64,000 nucleotides of DNA from Diplodia intermedia (taxonomy: Eukaryota > Ascomycota > Dothideomycetes > Botryosphaeriales > Botryosphaeriaceae): contig JAKEKT010000017.1 in the NCBI GenBank assembly GCA_021495925.1, positions 399,573-463,572 of the forward strand, read 5' to 3'. Below, one piece after another: positions 1 to 11,340 of this stretch (within the stretch, counting starts at the first letter, position 1; each line of letters opens with the position of its first letter). Under the pieces are notes generated by a model. The model was not told the origin of the DNA. It saw nothing but the letters and a program-made list of their open reading frames with translations, and did no database searches. Made by a program: the position numbers and the translations under genes.

Positions 1-2
1 AC

Positions 3-248
3 CATTACCCACCAAGCAACCATTCAAACGGAGACGGAGACGGAGATGGAGACGGCATCGACCCACACCAAGAGGTTGCTCTCAGGGACCAGATCATGGA
101 TCTATACGCCGAGATGTTGCCGCCGTTCTTCGGTCACGTCGAGCGGGTAGCGCGGGAATTGCTCAACGACATAGCCGCCCAGCGGGTGGCGGAGGATCGG
201 TACGATCGTCATGGGAGAAGAAGAGAAGAAGAGCGAAGAAGGTGGTGA
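3..248 (+). CDS. C-terminal fragment of an unknown protein
   Basis: Reading frame open from the left edge of the window to a TGA at 246-248, so this is the 3' end of a gene that begins outside. The roughly 80 visible residues start with a Gly-Asp repeat written by GAGACG-like hexamers, continue through an amphipathic stretch (MDLYAEMLPPFFGHVERVAR) and finish in a run of Arg and Glu. A helix followed by a charged tail looks more like real protein than chance translation. The other two forward frames either stop early or run on as low-complexity Arg/Lys. I do not recognise the family, and an upstream splice junction inside this piece cannot be excluded. Confidence 0.45.
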   Translation, partial: HYPPSNHSNGDGDGDGDGIDPHQEVALRDQIMDLYAEMLPPFFGHVERVARELLNDIAAQRVAEDRYDRHGRRREEERRRW

Positions 249-897
249 ACGGTGAATATTCTGTAGCTTATGGCGAAGATGCGGCGGTATGGGATAGCGC
301 AGAAGGAAGGAAAGAGTGGGGGCAAAAAAAAAAAAGAAGAAAAAGAAGAAGGGAGACTACCCGTTTCCTGTACACAGAGATAAAGGAAAGGGCAACTGAA
401 TCAAATATGAACGTTGACATCGCATGAAAGTTGTAGAGTATGTATATCTGCATTTTGATTGGAGGGAAATGACCAGTAAGGACCCGTCATTACATGTCTG
501 ATTAGCAATAGGTTCGGGAAAAGAAGCACGGAAATGCATCTCTTCTGCCTGCAAGAGCACTTCATGAGGCTCTGGGCGAACATGCGAACCATTCGATGCC
601 TTCAACTTTGCCTCGCAAGAGTGGGTCCAGGGGCTGTTGCCTAAGGCCTCGGATGTTTTCCATCTACGGTCACCGTCAGAGTGGCTCGGCAGGATAAGAA
701 AAACTTTAATGTGGATGCCTTGCGGACGTTTTTAGAACGGATGCCGGGCATTTCTACTCACGAGTCAGGCGAAGGTGGGGGCAGTTTCCCGGTACACGGG
801 CGGCAGTCTATTAATGGTTTGAACTTTTGGACAAGGTATCTCGAAACATGAAACACGTGCTTTTCTGGTTTGGATTTGGCTTGGTATTCTGCCATAT
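249..897. other. convergent intergenic region
   Basis: About 650 bases between the 3' end of the fragment above and the 3' end of the RRB1 gene on the opposite strand. It holds a purine tract with a run of A near 325-352, presumably in a 3' UTR. I see no coding or RNA gene. Confidence 0.5.
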
Positions 898-2496
898 CTA
901 AACACTGATTGTCTTGAACACTCTGCGGCCGAACGTTAGCGGATTGCCAACCAAAGGCGATCGAAAAATAGAAGAAGACGTACCCAAATCCACTGCCACC
1001 AGTAGCCATGACGCATCCCGGGATCTGCGGGTGCCAGTGGCCCTCCTTCACCTGGTCCATATAGTGAACGAAGAGCAGTTGCGGTGGCACGTCCTGCACA
1101 CCAGCCGTATCCTTGCTCTCCTCGTCATCCAGCTCGACAGCCAAATCCCACAGCGTCAGCGTATTATCGCCAGAAGCAACCATAACGATACTGTCGTCGG
1201 TAGGATGCCACTCGACGCACGTAATCTGCTCTTTGTGGAAGTCGAACGAGGCAACGGGGCTTGGCTTGATAGGCGCACCGTTGTCGCTAGGCTTCCACTG
1301 CCTCAGATCCCACACGGCCCACTGACCATCGTCAGCGCCAGACGCCAGAAGGTGCGCGGTCTGGTGCGACCACGAAAGGACGTTGACATCGGTCTTGCTG
1401 GCCTGCACGGTGATAACGGGCTTCCGAGACTTGGAGCGAACATCCCAGATACGCACGGTGCCATCATTACCGGCAGACGCGAAAACGTTCTTCTCCGTTG
1501 GCGACCACTGCAGCTCCTCGACCGTCTCCTTGTGACCGGTGTAAGGTGTAGTGTCGGTAACAAAGCCACCGCCCTGTGTTCTGGTGGTGGCATAGATCTT
1601 GCCGGTAACGTCACCAGTCAGAACCTTGCCTTCAGGCACCAGCGGCGACCAGTCAACGGCATAGCCTTCGTTCTTGCCGTGAGCACGGATGGTGGACACG
1701 GGTTTCGACTGCTGCGGAGTCAATGTGGAGCCGGGAGTATCGAAGGCTGAGAGGTGCGGCGTGATGTCGTGGATCAGGACCTGGCCAGACTCGGTCATGG
1801 TCGCGGTCAGTGTGGTCGGCGCCTGAGCGGAGGTGACCTGTGGGGACTGGTGCGCGCGTATGCGGTTGGTCGTCGAGGTAAGCGGGATGGATTTTGTCTC
1901 GAGGATGGGGTCGGCGTTCTCGTCGTCGTCACTGTCGTCGTCCGACTCCTCCTGGCCGCGGTCCATGCGGCTCAGACTGCTCATCTTCATAACCAGCAGC
2001 TGGTTCTCCTTGTCGCGGCCGGATTCGGCCTGGGTGCCGGCGACGGCGTAGACGGTGGCAGGATAGGACCTGCGGTCGTCGCCCAACTGGTCGCGGATGA
2101 TGTCCATTGACAAGCATGGCCATTGAGCCTCTAGGGAGTGGAGCATCTCGTAGGTGGAGAGATCTGGCGAGAGGGTCTCACCGGCGGAGAGCTTGTGACG
2201 GCCGGGAATGAAGGTGCCCTGGTCAACCTCCATTGCATCTATGCAAGCAGTCAGCACGACGCGGGCGCGACAGAGCAGAGAGAGGCTCACAGACCGTCGC
2301 GCTCTTCTGCCTCCCGTTCCTCATCGGGGCGGCCGTCTACACCGGCCTCAATGATCTCATCCTCGCTCTCAAACTCGTCCTCGTACTCGTCCTCGAAGTC
2401 GCCGGCCTCGTCGGGCAGGGCGGCGGGCACGGGGCGCTCGCCCGACTTGAGGGCGTCGCGCTCGTCGTCTTGCGGGTCGGCCGGACGCTTGCTCAT
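898..2496 (-). CDS. RRB1: ribosome assembly protein RRB1 / GRWD1 (glutamate-rich WD-repeat)
   Basis: Three exons on the minus strand: 2496-2295, 2238-984 and 922-898 (493 residues). The N-terminus is acidic (EDEYEDEFESEDEIIEAGVDG), followed by the histone-chaperone-like N-terminal motif and WD repeats such as FASAGNDGTVRIWDVRS and LLASGADDGQWAVWDLRQW. The family binds newly made ribosomal protein L3 (uL3) and escorts it to pre-60S particles in the nucleus. The second intron (923-983) was fixed because splicing restores the family ending GVFKTISV; reading through gives an unrelated tail. The first intron (2239-2294) uses a GTCTGT donor and joins ...EERD to DAMEVDQGTF, as in homologues. It shares a 663-base divergent promoter with the Spg1 gene. 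Confidence 0.93.
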
Positions 2497-3159
2497 GGCG
2501 GGAGAGGGGTGGTTTTGTGGTTTCTGTGCAGCAGGCGCTGGTCGTGTCGCAACTTTTTTTGGGCGTCGCGGCGGTTCAGCCGGCGTTCAGCCGGCGGGCT
2601 GCTGGAGCTGGGCGGTGGGCGGTCCTGACAGCAGTGGCTCGTGTGGCTTGCCCTCTCGCTCTGCTTTCTTTCGCGTCGGTGGCTCGCTCTGCTTTCTTCC
2701 AAGCGCGCATCCCTACCGATCCGCCGCGCCTTGGTGCCCCAGTCACCCGCGCTCAGCTGCCTGTCACCGGCCCACAGCCAGTCACTCTGCAGCCTCACGC
2801 GCGACGCAGCACTCCGCGCGACTCCACTGCCTGCTCTCAGCGCTGCCCCATATAGCTCCCGCACCGCCAGCCCACGCGCGGTGTTGTGTAGTCCGGCTCC
2901 CAGGCTAGCCTCGCTCCGTAGACAGCACCCAACCCTCAAGCCCAATCTGCAGTGCTGCTCGCTCAGCTCCCGCGCGCTATCCCCAACGGCGTCACTCGTC
3001 AACACTGCACCCCTCGCATCCCGCCCTCATCTCCGCGCACCCTCCCCTCCGCCAAGCACTCTTGCCGGCTGCTGTGCTGGCGTTGAGTGCGCCTCGTTAT
3101 ACGCGACTCCTCCGCATTGCGCACCGGACGGCCGAATCATCCAGGTGGCATCCCACAGC
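2497..3159. promoter_or_regulatory. divergent promoter region RRB1 / spg1
   Basis: 663 bases between two start codons pointing away from each other. The DNA is GC-rich with long pyrimidine tracts on the plus strand, typical of fungal promoters and 5' UTRs. I see no clear TATA box. Open frames here look like base-composition artefacts. Confidence 0.5.
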
Positions 3160-4398
3160 ATGGACTCCCCAGCAGACAACGCGCCGCCCGAGCCCGCTCT
3201 CGAGCCTCACGACCCGCCCGTCAATCTGCCGCTGCAGGACGAGCAGCCCGCCGACCCGGGAGACGAAAGTGTAGGTCCCGCCGTCACCGCCGCGCAACAC
3301 CAGCTGCCCGATCTGTCCGCTGGGCTCAACGGCGCCGCCTACAACCCACCCTCGCCCGAACACCCGCGTCCCTCGACCTCGTACTCTGACACCGGCTTTA
3401 ATCGCCCGTACTCGTCCGACCACAACAGCGCGCCCCACGGCTACCACAACTTTTCCACGCCCTCGGACGCCGACACCCCGCCCCGCTACAACGGCTCGCG
3501 CCCCATATCGCGACCGGGGTCCGGCATGGCCTACCATCATTCCGACGGCGGCAGCCGTACCTACCAGGAGCAGAACCAGCGCGGCTCGCAGCAGGGCATG
3601 GGCGACAGGCAAAACACGAGCGTGGTCATCAAGGTCGGCATGGTGGGCGACGCGCAGATCGGCAAGACGAGCTTGATGGTCAAGTACGTGGAGGGCAGCT
3701 GGGACGAGGACTACATTCAAACCTTGGGTATGCAGTCCTGGCCCTTGTCCTCGGTTCAAGAGCGGAGGAAAATCGAGGAGCTGGAAGAAGGCTGAAGTAC
3801 TGACGAGCGGCGCAGGTGTGAACTTCATGGAAAAGACCATCAGCATCCGCAACACCGAAATCACCTTCTCGATATGGGATCTGGGCGGCCAGCGCGAATT
3901 CGTCAACATGCTTCCGTTGGTCTGCAACGACGCCGTGGCCATCCTTTTCATGTTCGACTTGACGCGGAAGAGCACCCTGAACTCTATCAAGGAGTGGTAC
4001 AGGCAAGGCCGCGGATTCAACAAGACCGCCATCCCCTTCCTTGTGGGCACCAAGTACGACCACTTTGTCAATTTCCCACGCGAGGAGCAGGAGGAGATCT
4101 CCAATCAGGTGCGTTATGAGCCGGTGCCCCCTCCGCAGGAGCCGGCCAGCTAATGAACGCGCGTAACCAGGCGAAGCGCTTCGCGAAAGCAATGAAGGCC
4201 AGCTTGATCTTCAGCAGCACAAGTCACAGCATCAACGTGCAAAAGGTAAATGACTTCGCTTATCTTGCGGCAACCGGGTGGCTGATCGTCAAACAGATCT
4301 TCAAGATCGTCTTATCAAAAGCCTTCGACCTGCGGTGCACAATTCCCGAAATCGAAAACGTCGGCGAGCCACTTCTTCTCTACCAGTCCGTCGGCTAG
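3160..4398 (+). CDS. spg1: Spg1/Tem1-type septation small GTPase
   Basis: Four exons: 3160-3727, 3816-4108, 4171-4245 and 4297-4398 (345 residues). Residues 1 to about 150 are a Pro/Ser/Asn-rich, probably disordered extension. The GTPase core follows, with P-loop GDAQIGKTS at about residues 163-171, switch II WDLGGQ near 210 and the base-recognition motif GTKYD. The WDLGGQ form and the ending IENVGEPLLLYQSVG are characteristic of Spg1 (S. pombe) and Tem1 (S. cerevisiae), which sit at the spindle pole body and start the septation initiation or mitotic exit network. The yeast proteins are about 200 to 245 residues, so the N-terminal extension is notable. The start is the first in-frame ATG before conserved sequence; an initiation nearer the core is possible. 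Confidence 0.92.
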
Positions 4399-7300
4399 GC
4401 GTTGCCAACTGCTCTCGCACCATTCTATCGACCACCCCCTTTCCCGTTGCCAGTCCGCTTCGACATCATCAGTTCGGCCATCAGTCTCGAATTTCTTTAA
4501 TTGCATGCAGCCCGGTGTGTTTGGTATCTATTTTAGTTTCCTTCCTCGTCTCATGGGGGCAACGTCGTGCATACGCGGTGCACCCTTTCCCCCGAAGCTG
4601 GAGTAAAACAGAAGAGATCTCTGGCGCAGGAGGGTGTTCATTGGCCCTGGCCTTCTTCTTTGTTTCGAGCGAACAGCAAGCGCAGCAATTTGACCACAAG
4701 CACCTGGGCATACAGTCGACTTCTCCGCAGGTCCCACCTTCGTTGGTTTACTTTGTTCTTCACATTGAGTTGGTTGGGCGGGCAGGGCAGGGATTTCACG
4801 GCGTTTTGAGCAAGAGGACGCGGATCAACAGACGGACAAATCCTCGAATCACAGTCGAGTGTTTACTATGTACTTTGTACGAGGGCGGCATGTAATGGTA
4901 AACCATAAACAACAACGACGCTAGGCACGCCAGGCAATCACAAACAAACAACAAACATTAGGAAAGACAACACAACATTGGCTCCATACGTGGCATGTGC
5001 GCCTTTAATTTCAAGTGCAGGCATCCGGCGGGAGTGCTTACATCGGAACTGGAAGTAGTGTGGACCTGCAGTAGCTGTCTTGGCCCATTGGTCGATGCCT
5101 GATACTACGTGGACAACCACTTCTCGCATGCTTTTTGCCCATTTACCCCTGGCCCTCGGGTTTTGCAGCTCGAGCCGCCCGCCCACCCACCGTCGAACCA
5201 CCGGCGGATGTTCGATGCAAACTCACGGATCGCGCACGCGCCTTGACTCTCCATTCCCGAACTGACTCTGGCCGACCTACGTCACACCTGCCGCACCGAG
5301 TATCTTGATCCGCCGGCGATCTGCCTTGCTAACCACCTTTTTCGTGCGGCTTCTCCACCGCCATCATCCTTTTCCCCACATTGCCCTTTCCCATCGTCAA
5401 TCGATGACAGGCAAGAAACGTAACGCACATCATCCGCCTGTTGGACTCACGCGCGCATCATCGTCGCCAGTCGCTTCACCGGTGAGAGCCGTTGGGCAGC
5501 ATTGCCATCAGTGCGCTGCGCGTTACGCGCGCAGGTGGGCTGATGATGAGCGGCGTTGATCCGAAGGGAAAATAGCGACATCGCGATCGCGCGTTCGACC
5601 CTCTCCGTCCCGCGCTCCGTGTTGTTCTTCGTCCGTTCCACGCGTTCTAGACTACCCCGTGCACGCTACTGCTCGCCCCGCGAACGCATGTGGCGATCGT
5701 CACCGCAAACACATCGCTTGCACTGTTCCCTTTCCTTGCATTCATCCGATTGGCAGCCTTGTCAAATAGTCTTTCTCCTTGTCAATAATACGAGAGCCGC
5801 CATTACTGCTCGCCTTGCTCCGGTCGCTGGCTTGCGGCCCACACTCCCCTTGCGCCGTTTGTCAAGAATGTATGTGTATGGCAGCGAACGGGGAGAGAGC
5901 GCCTTTCATGCATGCATGTATGACTCGGCCCGATCCCGACCTTGATCCTGATGCTGATCCTGATCCTGATCGTGACCCTGGCCCTGACCTTTCCCGTCGT
6001 AGTGGCCTCCACGCGCTTAGGCACTTAGTCCAGGGGTTCGTCGGGTGCGGAAACGCGAGGCGCCGCTGTAACGTTTGATAAGTCAAGGCTGGGCTGAAAG
6101 TCTGCATGCCTGGGCCTTTCCCGTCCCGAAGCAAGTGCCTGTTCACCCGTTTCCCTGCAGTAGTCATGGGTAAGAGAAGCTGACAAGATGAAAGGTGCCG
6201 GAAGGCAAAGACGGTTTCTTGGATCCGGCATGGTGTGGGGGCCTAAGGGCCTTCCTTTACCGACGGCCTCAATCGAGTGTGAAGCGGCGTGCAAGCGTAG
6301 GCAGTCCGGCCTTTCAAGCGTCCTTTTGCCGATCAAGCATCGGGTCCCCGAGCTGCTTCTTATCGACGAAGATAGAGGGCGATCAAAACGAATCCCAGGG
6401 TTTCTTGTCACTAGACATGTTCATGTACCAAGTCTAGTTCAAATATTGGCTTCACCTCTGGTGGTTTCGTTTTCCCCTCTCCTAAAAACAACAAATGGTT
6501 CTTCTGGCTGCATGCTTCACACCTGTATAAATCACCGACCAGCGGCATATCAGGTGACAAGAAACAAAATAGATTCTCAACTATGAGATAATATCTGCAT
6601 CAAATACGAATACAGCCAGCAGCCTTTCGTGGCTTAGCACGGATACGATAGTCCAGGCGTTGTGGAACTTCGAAGCTCCAAACTCACAGCAAGGCTCAAA
6701 TTACTTGCACAGGGAAGTGTGTCGATGCATTTTTGCGTTCAGCATATAGTTATTCTTCATTTACCCTTCCTCCGCTCCGGCACATAAGCCTGGAATAAAA
6801 AAAAAAAGAGAAGGGAAGATAAAAAGGTTAAAAGTTAAGAAATAGGAAAGTTGTCTGTCCGTATAGGTGTGTTGACTAATAAGTGTACCTATGCATTCCA
6901 GTTTTGTCGCCCGCGCAAAAGGGAATATAACGTGATAAGAGCAAGGAAATCGACCAGCAAACGATCAGCCAAAGGGATCCAGTCAGGTCGCTAGAACGCG
7001 AGAAGGGAAGAACAAGGCACCGCCAAACGGGAACGACAACATGACAGAAAGGGAAAGAGGGTTCGAAGGAGCGCAAAGTCCGGCTACGAGCTAAAGATCG
7101 GGAATGAACCAAGAAACCGCGTAATGCATTCTGCTTCTTTCCTACGTCTTTTTTGTCGCCCGGACCGTCGAAACCATTGCCGAAATAATCAGCTTGCAGA
7201 TCTAGTCTTGCAAACAAGAAGGGGAATATAGCAACTGCGAAGAGGTAAGGAAGGGATGGCAGCGAAGAAGAAAAGGGGCCGAAAACGCAAAAAATCCTTT

Positions 7301-7779
7301 CTGTTGCCAGAGAAGCCTGCCTACATGTACGCCGCCGCGCTGCCGCCGAGAACTGGTTTCTGATCGCTGGACTTTGATAGAATGAGCCTCGCTTTTTCTC
7401 AATCCGCTCCTGTAAAGACAAGCCACCAACCGAGCAAAACTGTGACAAAGAGAGGAATAACGGGGGGAATTGGGAAAGAAAACCTTGGAAAGACTCCCAA
7501 ATCTGATGCTCCAACAACCACTGACAAAAGGGAATATGCAAGGAATTGCTGACTGATGATGATCGTGCGGTCATGCGGCGAAAAATTGCTGCTGTGAGCA
7601 GCACCTAGCAAAGTGGTCTTTGCGCGGGTGACGGGTATTTCGTGTCAAAGGGGGAATATTTCGAAACTGCGACAAGTCGAGGTCAAGGCTATACCAGTGA
7701 TACCTGTGCCTAATAACGCCGAGGAGAAGTTTGTCAAGATCAGAAGAAGCGCTGCTTTGATCGACGGGTCAAAGTAGAA
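4399..7779. other. 3.4 kb gene-poor convergent region
   Basis: Lies between the 3' ends of the Spg1 gene (+) and the ADF-H gene (-). Several open frames of 60-240 codons exist on both strands but show no domain, no good start context and no frame continuity through splice signals. It holds a GATCCT-type repeat (5938-5990), a hairpin-prone GC-rich part around 5150-5700, and an A-run with AATAAA-like sequence near 6796-6840. It may be long 3' UTRs or a non-coding transcript. I cannot support a gene. Confidence 0.45.
5938..5990 (+). repeat. degenerate GATCCT hexamer repeat
   Basis: About nine imperfect tandem copies of a six-base unit (GATCCT, with GATGCT, GATCGT and GACCCT variants). On the plus strand it would read as Asp-Pro repeats, but the surrounding frame has no other coding character. 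Confidence 0.7.
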
Positions 7780-10700
7780 CTACTGAGTCCAAGACAGGTG
7801 AGCCTCCTTCAGAAGGCTCAGCACGCGCGTCTGGCCGGGGGCGCTCTCGCAAGCACACTGCAGCGTGCGGCCATCGTGAAAGTCGAGCATAACGCTGTTA
7901 GGCATCTCCTCCCGTTCTTGGTCAGGAGCAAAGGGGGCTGAGAACTCGCTAAGGTGATAGCGCTTGGTGATACCTTTCGATTGCTAGAGGGTTTGGTCAG
8001 CATGGGGCATCACGGCTTTCCAAGAGGAGCAACGTACATCGTTGGCCTTGGAAAGGGTAAGGACGATATTGCCTTGGACGTCGATCTCTACCCATCTCCT
8101 CTTCCATAGCTATTTGCGTGTCAATAAGGTGAAGCCCATCGGACGGACGAACTAGACTCACGAGGGTGTCGGGGAACTGAACGTTCAGATCGCCGATCTC
8201 AACGCCGGGTTGCGACTCCTTCTTCTCTTCAATAGGCTGAGGGGCCTCTTCCTGCACTGCAGAACTCATCATCTGGTTCAAGCTCTTTTTGCTTGTGGTA
8301 AGGCTGTTGCTCATACGCTTCAGTAACCGGCTCGCCCGGTTTCCCTTCTTCTTCTCCTCTCCCTCTTCGGTCACCGTACTGTCAAGACTGGTGACCGACT
8401 GGCTGCGCGGCATGGGCGGCGGCGAGGTGGCTTCGCTACGCCTGCGACCAAATGAACGCCAACTGCTCTCCGAAGACGAACGGGGCAGGGCTTGCGCGGG
8501 GGATTCGAGGTGCGCAGTCGACTGTTGCGCGGGAGAAGCGTCGCCGGACGTGGGTGATAACGTTGATTCTTCGGCGGCGGAAGGGATGACAATGGACGGC
8601 GGAGCGGCAGCATCATCGGCCTTGTTGTGGTCGATAGTAATGGGGCTCTGCTGCAAGTCCAAGGGCGGGTCCTCAAGCTCCTGGCCAGGCGTTTGCGGTG
8701 AGCGAACAATACGAGCGGTTACTGTGACCGACTCGGTCTTGTTGTTTGCATCCTTGTTGTAAACAGCCTGGATACTTTCGCTCGAGTTCTCGCCCTTGGA
8801 CATAGGACGCTCCAGCGGCGGGACCGAGATGAATGAGGATTTACTGAGGCGCTTCAACTGCTTGTCTGCACCAGAGGAGTGCGATGCCCTGAAAGAGTTC
8901 GAGCGTTGAGCGATGCTAATGGCCCCTCTTTCCGGGGTGTAGCCAACTTTGGGGAGCGTCACCGGGGTACCATCCTTGCTGGACTTCTCGGCCAGAGCCT
9001 TGATACGTTGCGAGATGCCCGATGAGACATTACTCTTCTTGAGCAGGGACGCATCGCGCTGCGCCTCAGTCGCGTACGAAGCGGAAAAAGACCGCTGGCC
9101 GACGCCGAGCTGGCCGACGCCGAGCTGGCTTTCGGGCGAAGGAGAAAGCCGGGTCGGGGTGACCGTCCTGTACATGGAAAGAGGGTTGGAGTTAACGCGA
9201 TGCTCAGCCGACTTTGTTGACAGGGTCGAGGCCTGGGATTTCCGGCGAGGGAAAATAGACATGATGGGCGATTTGGATACGGACATTGGCTTGGCCTCTT
9301 CGACCGTCGCACTCTGCAGTTCCTCCATCAGGGAGTCGTCGGACAGGTAGTCACAATCGTCGTCGGAACTTTCCGCGCCGGGCTCAACACGGATGGGGTC
9401 GACGGGGACGCGACGCTTGCTCTTCGTGGTGGAGCGGCGTTCTGGAAGGGAAGAGGAAGACGGCAGTGCCGTGGTAAAATCCTCTGACGCTTCCGGGCCC
9501 TTGGCGGCCGCTGTTTGATGTTCTCCCGTCGCCCCCCTGTCAGGAGATGATGAAACATCCCAATTGGGATGCTCGGCACCGGAGGCCCGCGCTGGCGCTG
9601 GCTCCGCCGCCGATGGAAGACCGAGCGAAGTTTCCGCGGCCCCATCATGTGGCAACGCGACCTCTACCTGCTCGTCCGCATCCAGCCCTTCCTTGCGTTC
9701 GCCACCATCTGAGATGGACGAGGGGCGCGTGGACGACGGATTGGACGACTCCTGAACGGATATTGGGGACGACGCGACAGGAGTGGGTGGCCGAGCGTCG
9801 TCTTCATCTCCGGCTCCACTGATCATCAATTGCACGCCGGAGTCAGCCTTAGTGTGGTCGGGCGTTTCTGGAGCCTCTTCAGGCTTTAAAGTCGACCCCG
9901 AATCCGTGCTGGACGTCGTTTCGCGATGCGATGCGATATCGTCCCCCTCCACCGGCGCCGCCTCTGGCGCCTTCTCCTCCGTTGAATTCACCGTCTCCTC
10001 GGCACCAGCGGTGGCATCGGAGTCGTCCTGCTTTTCGCGTGACTTTTGTCTCGCTAGCTGCGCAGCCTTCTGTTTCTTCCGAAGCTCAATTGCGCGCATC
10101 AAGCGCTGCTTTTCTGGGGTAATGCCGGGCGACTTAACAGAGTTTGAACTGGATTTCGCGCCGGTGCTGGACGTCGGGCGCACAGGGGTCGTCGTGGGCA
10201 TCTCTGAAATCGTGGGAACGGGCGGCGGGGGTGGGAGGCCTATACTGGGCACCGTACTCGAATCCCTGGACTTGGGCCGGGAAGAGCTCCCCTTGCTGCG
10301 AACAGCGGCCTTCAAGCTCGCAGGGAGCTTTGCGCTCTTGGACTCTGTCGTGTGCGAAAGCGGTTCCTGAGTAGGGCGGGGACCGAGCTTGACTTTCGGT
10401 TTGTAGAGGTAGGAGAAGTCGATGTCGGCGCGGGCAGTTTGCGAGGAGGAGCGGCGGTTCGGGTCGTCGTAGTGCTGGTGGTCGAAGTGGTTGAGAGATT
10501 TAAAGGATCTGACCGACTGTGCGTAACCCCTCGGACTGGCGATCACAGAGCTGGCGTCGCCCCCAGACGTTCCTGGCGTCCCGGGCCGCCTCTCTTCGTA
10601 TCCGGTAGGCGAGAATGGACGTGACCGTATTGATGCCGTATCGGGCGTCACTTCCACCTTCGCTGTCGATGCCGCCGTCTCTGTTCTTTCCAACGCAGCA

Positions 10701-11340
10701 CCCTCGCCCTTCCCACTTGTTCCCTGGCTATCCTCCGCATCCTCGTTTATCCCATCCAGTTTCTTCTTCGAGCTTGTTGATGACGCGCTTGTCGACGGCA
10801 CCGCTGTGTGCAGAGAGTTCGCTGCCGAAAGGGTATGGTCGGAGAGCTCTTGCGGAGTTGAGAAGCTGAAGACAGAGTCGTGCGGCGCGAACTTCTCCTC
10901 GATTTCGGTAAAATGGACGGTGACGCGGGCTGCAAGCAGAAGGTCGTATTGTTAGATTCCACACGGGTCGAAGAATAGGCCAGCGCAGGATGATTCAGCG
11001 CACCTTGCAGCAATCTCGAGGTGCCTTCGGGCACGTATTTGAGCAGGACCTTGCGGCGCCTAAATAGTAGAAAACCGTACAGCGGCGACTTCTCGTCGTA
11101 TTCGAGCAAAGCTGCGCGCGCTTCACTCAGGCCACCGGCGCCGAAGTTGAATATCTCGACAGCGTCTCGGGACGCGTACTTCAACAGGAACCTATGTGAT
11201 GTCAGATATATCGTCACCACCCCTGCGCATATGTGAGACAGGCAGTCCGGGGCGCGGAAGGCTTACCAGCCGCCGGCCTCGGCCAGAGCGGATTGATATG
11301 CTTCAGTGACGGGAGCATCGTCCAGGCCATTCAACGACAT
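7780..11340 (-). CDS. ADF-H domain protein with long disordered middle and PH-like C-terminus
   Basis: Five exons on the minus strand: 11340-11267, 11191-11004, 10929-8162, 8109-8038 and 7983-7780 (1101 residues). Residues about 5-130 resemble a coactosin/drebrin-like ADF-homology fold (GGWFLLKYASRD, then SPLYGFLLFRRRKVLLKYVP and the VHFTEIEEKFAPHD strand). Residues about 150-980 are Ser/Pro/Glu-rich and low in complexity, with phosphorylatable motifs throughout. The last 90 or so residues (LWKRRWVEIDVQGNIVLTLS ... KRYHLSEFS ... NSVMLDFHDGRTLQCACES) read as a PH-like sandwich. This arrangement recurs in uncharacterised proteins of filamentous ascomycetes. ADF-H domains bind actin and PH domains bind lipid, so a cortical actin role is an inference. 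All junctions keep frame, and the short 72-base exon was needed to restore the PH-like part. Confidence 0.85.
9095..9124 (-). repeat. 15-base tandem duplication inside the ADF-H gene
   Basis: The plus-strand unit CTGGCCGACGCCGAG occurs twice with no gap, adding one extra copy of a five-residue unit (QLGVG) in the disordered part of the protein. It keeps the frame and looks like recent slippage. Confidence 0.7.

Noticed and set aside
914..1750. Plus-strand open frame of 278 codons over RRB1
   Set aside because: Antisense to conserved WD repeats; no domain.
3097..4104. Minus-strand open frame over the Spg1 gene
   Set aside because: Antisense to a clear GTPase and crosses its introns without sense.
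5779..6078. Possible Asp-Pro repeat protein
   Set aside because: The repeat is a DNA hexamer array and the rest of the frame is not protein-like.
6876..7604. 242-codon minus-strand frame in the gene-poor region
   Set aside because: Composition is Phe/Ser/Arg mixture with no domain, weak start and no homologue that I recognise. It could still be real but I cannot support it.
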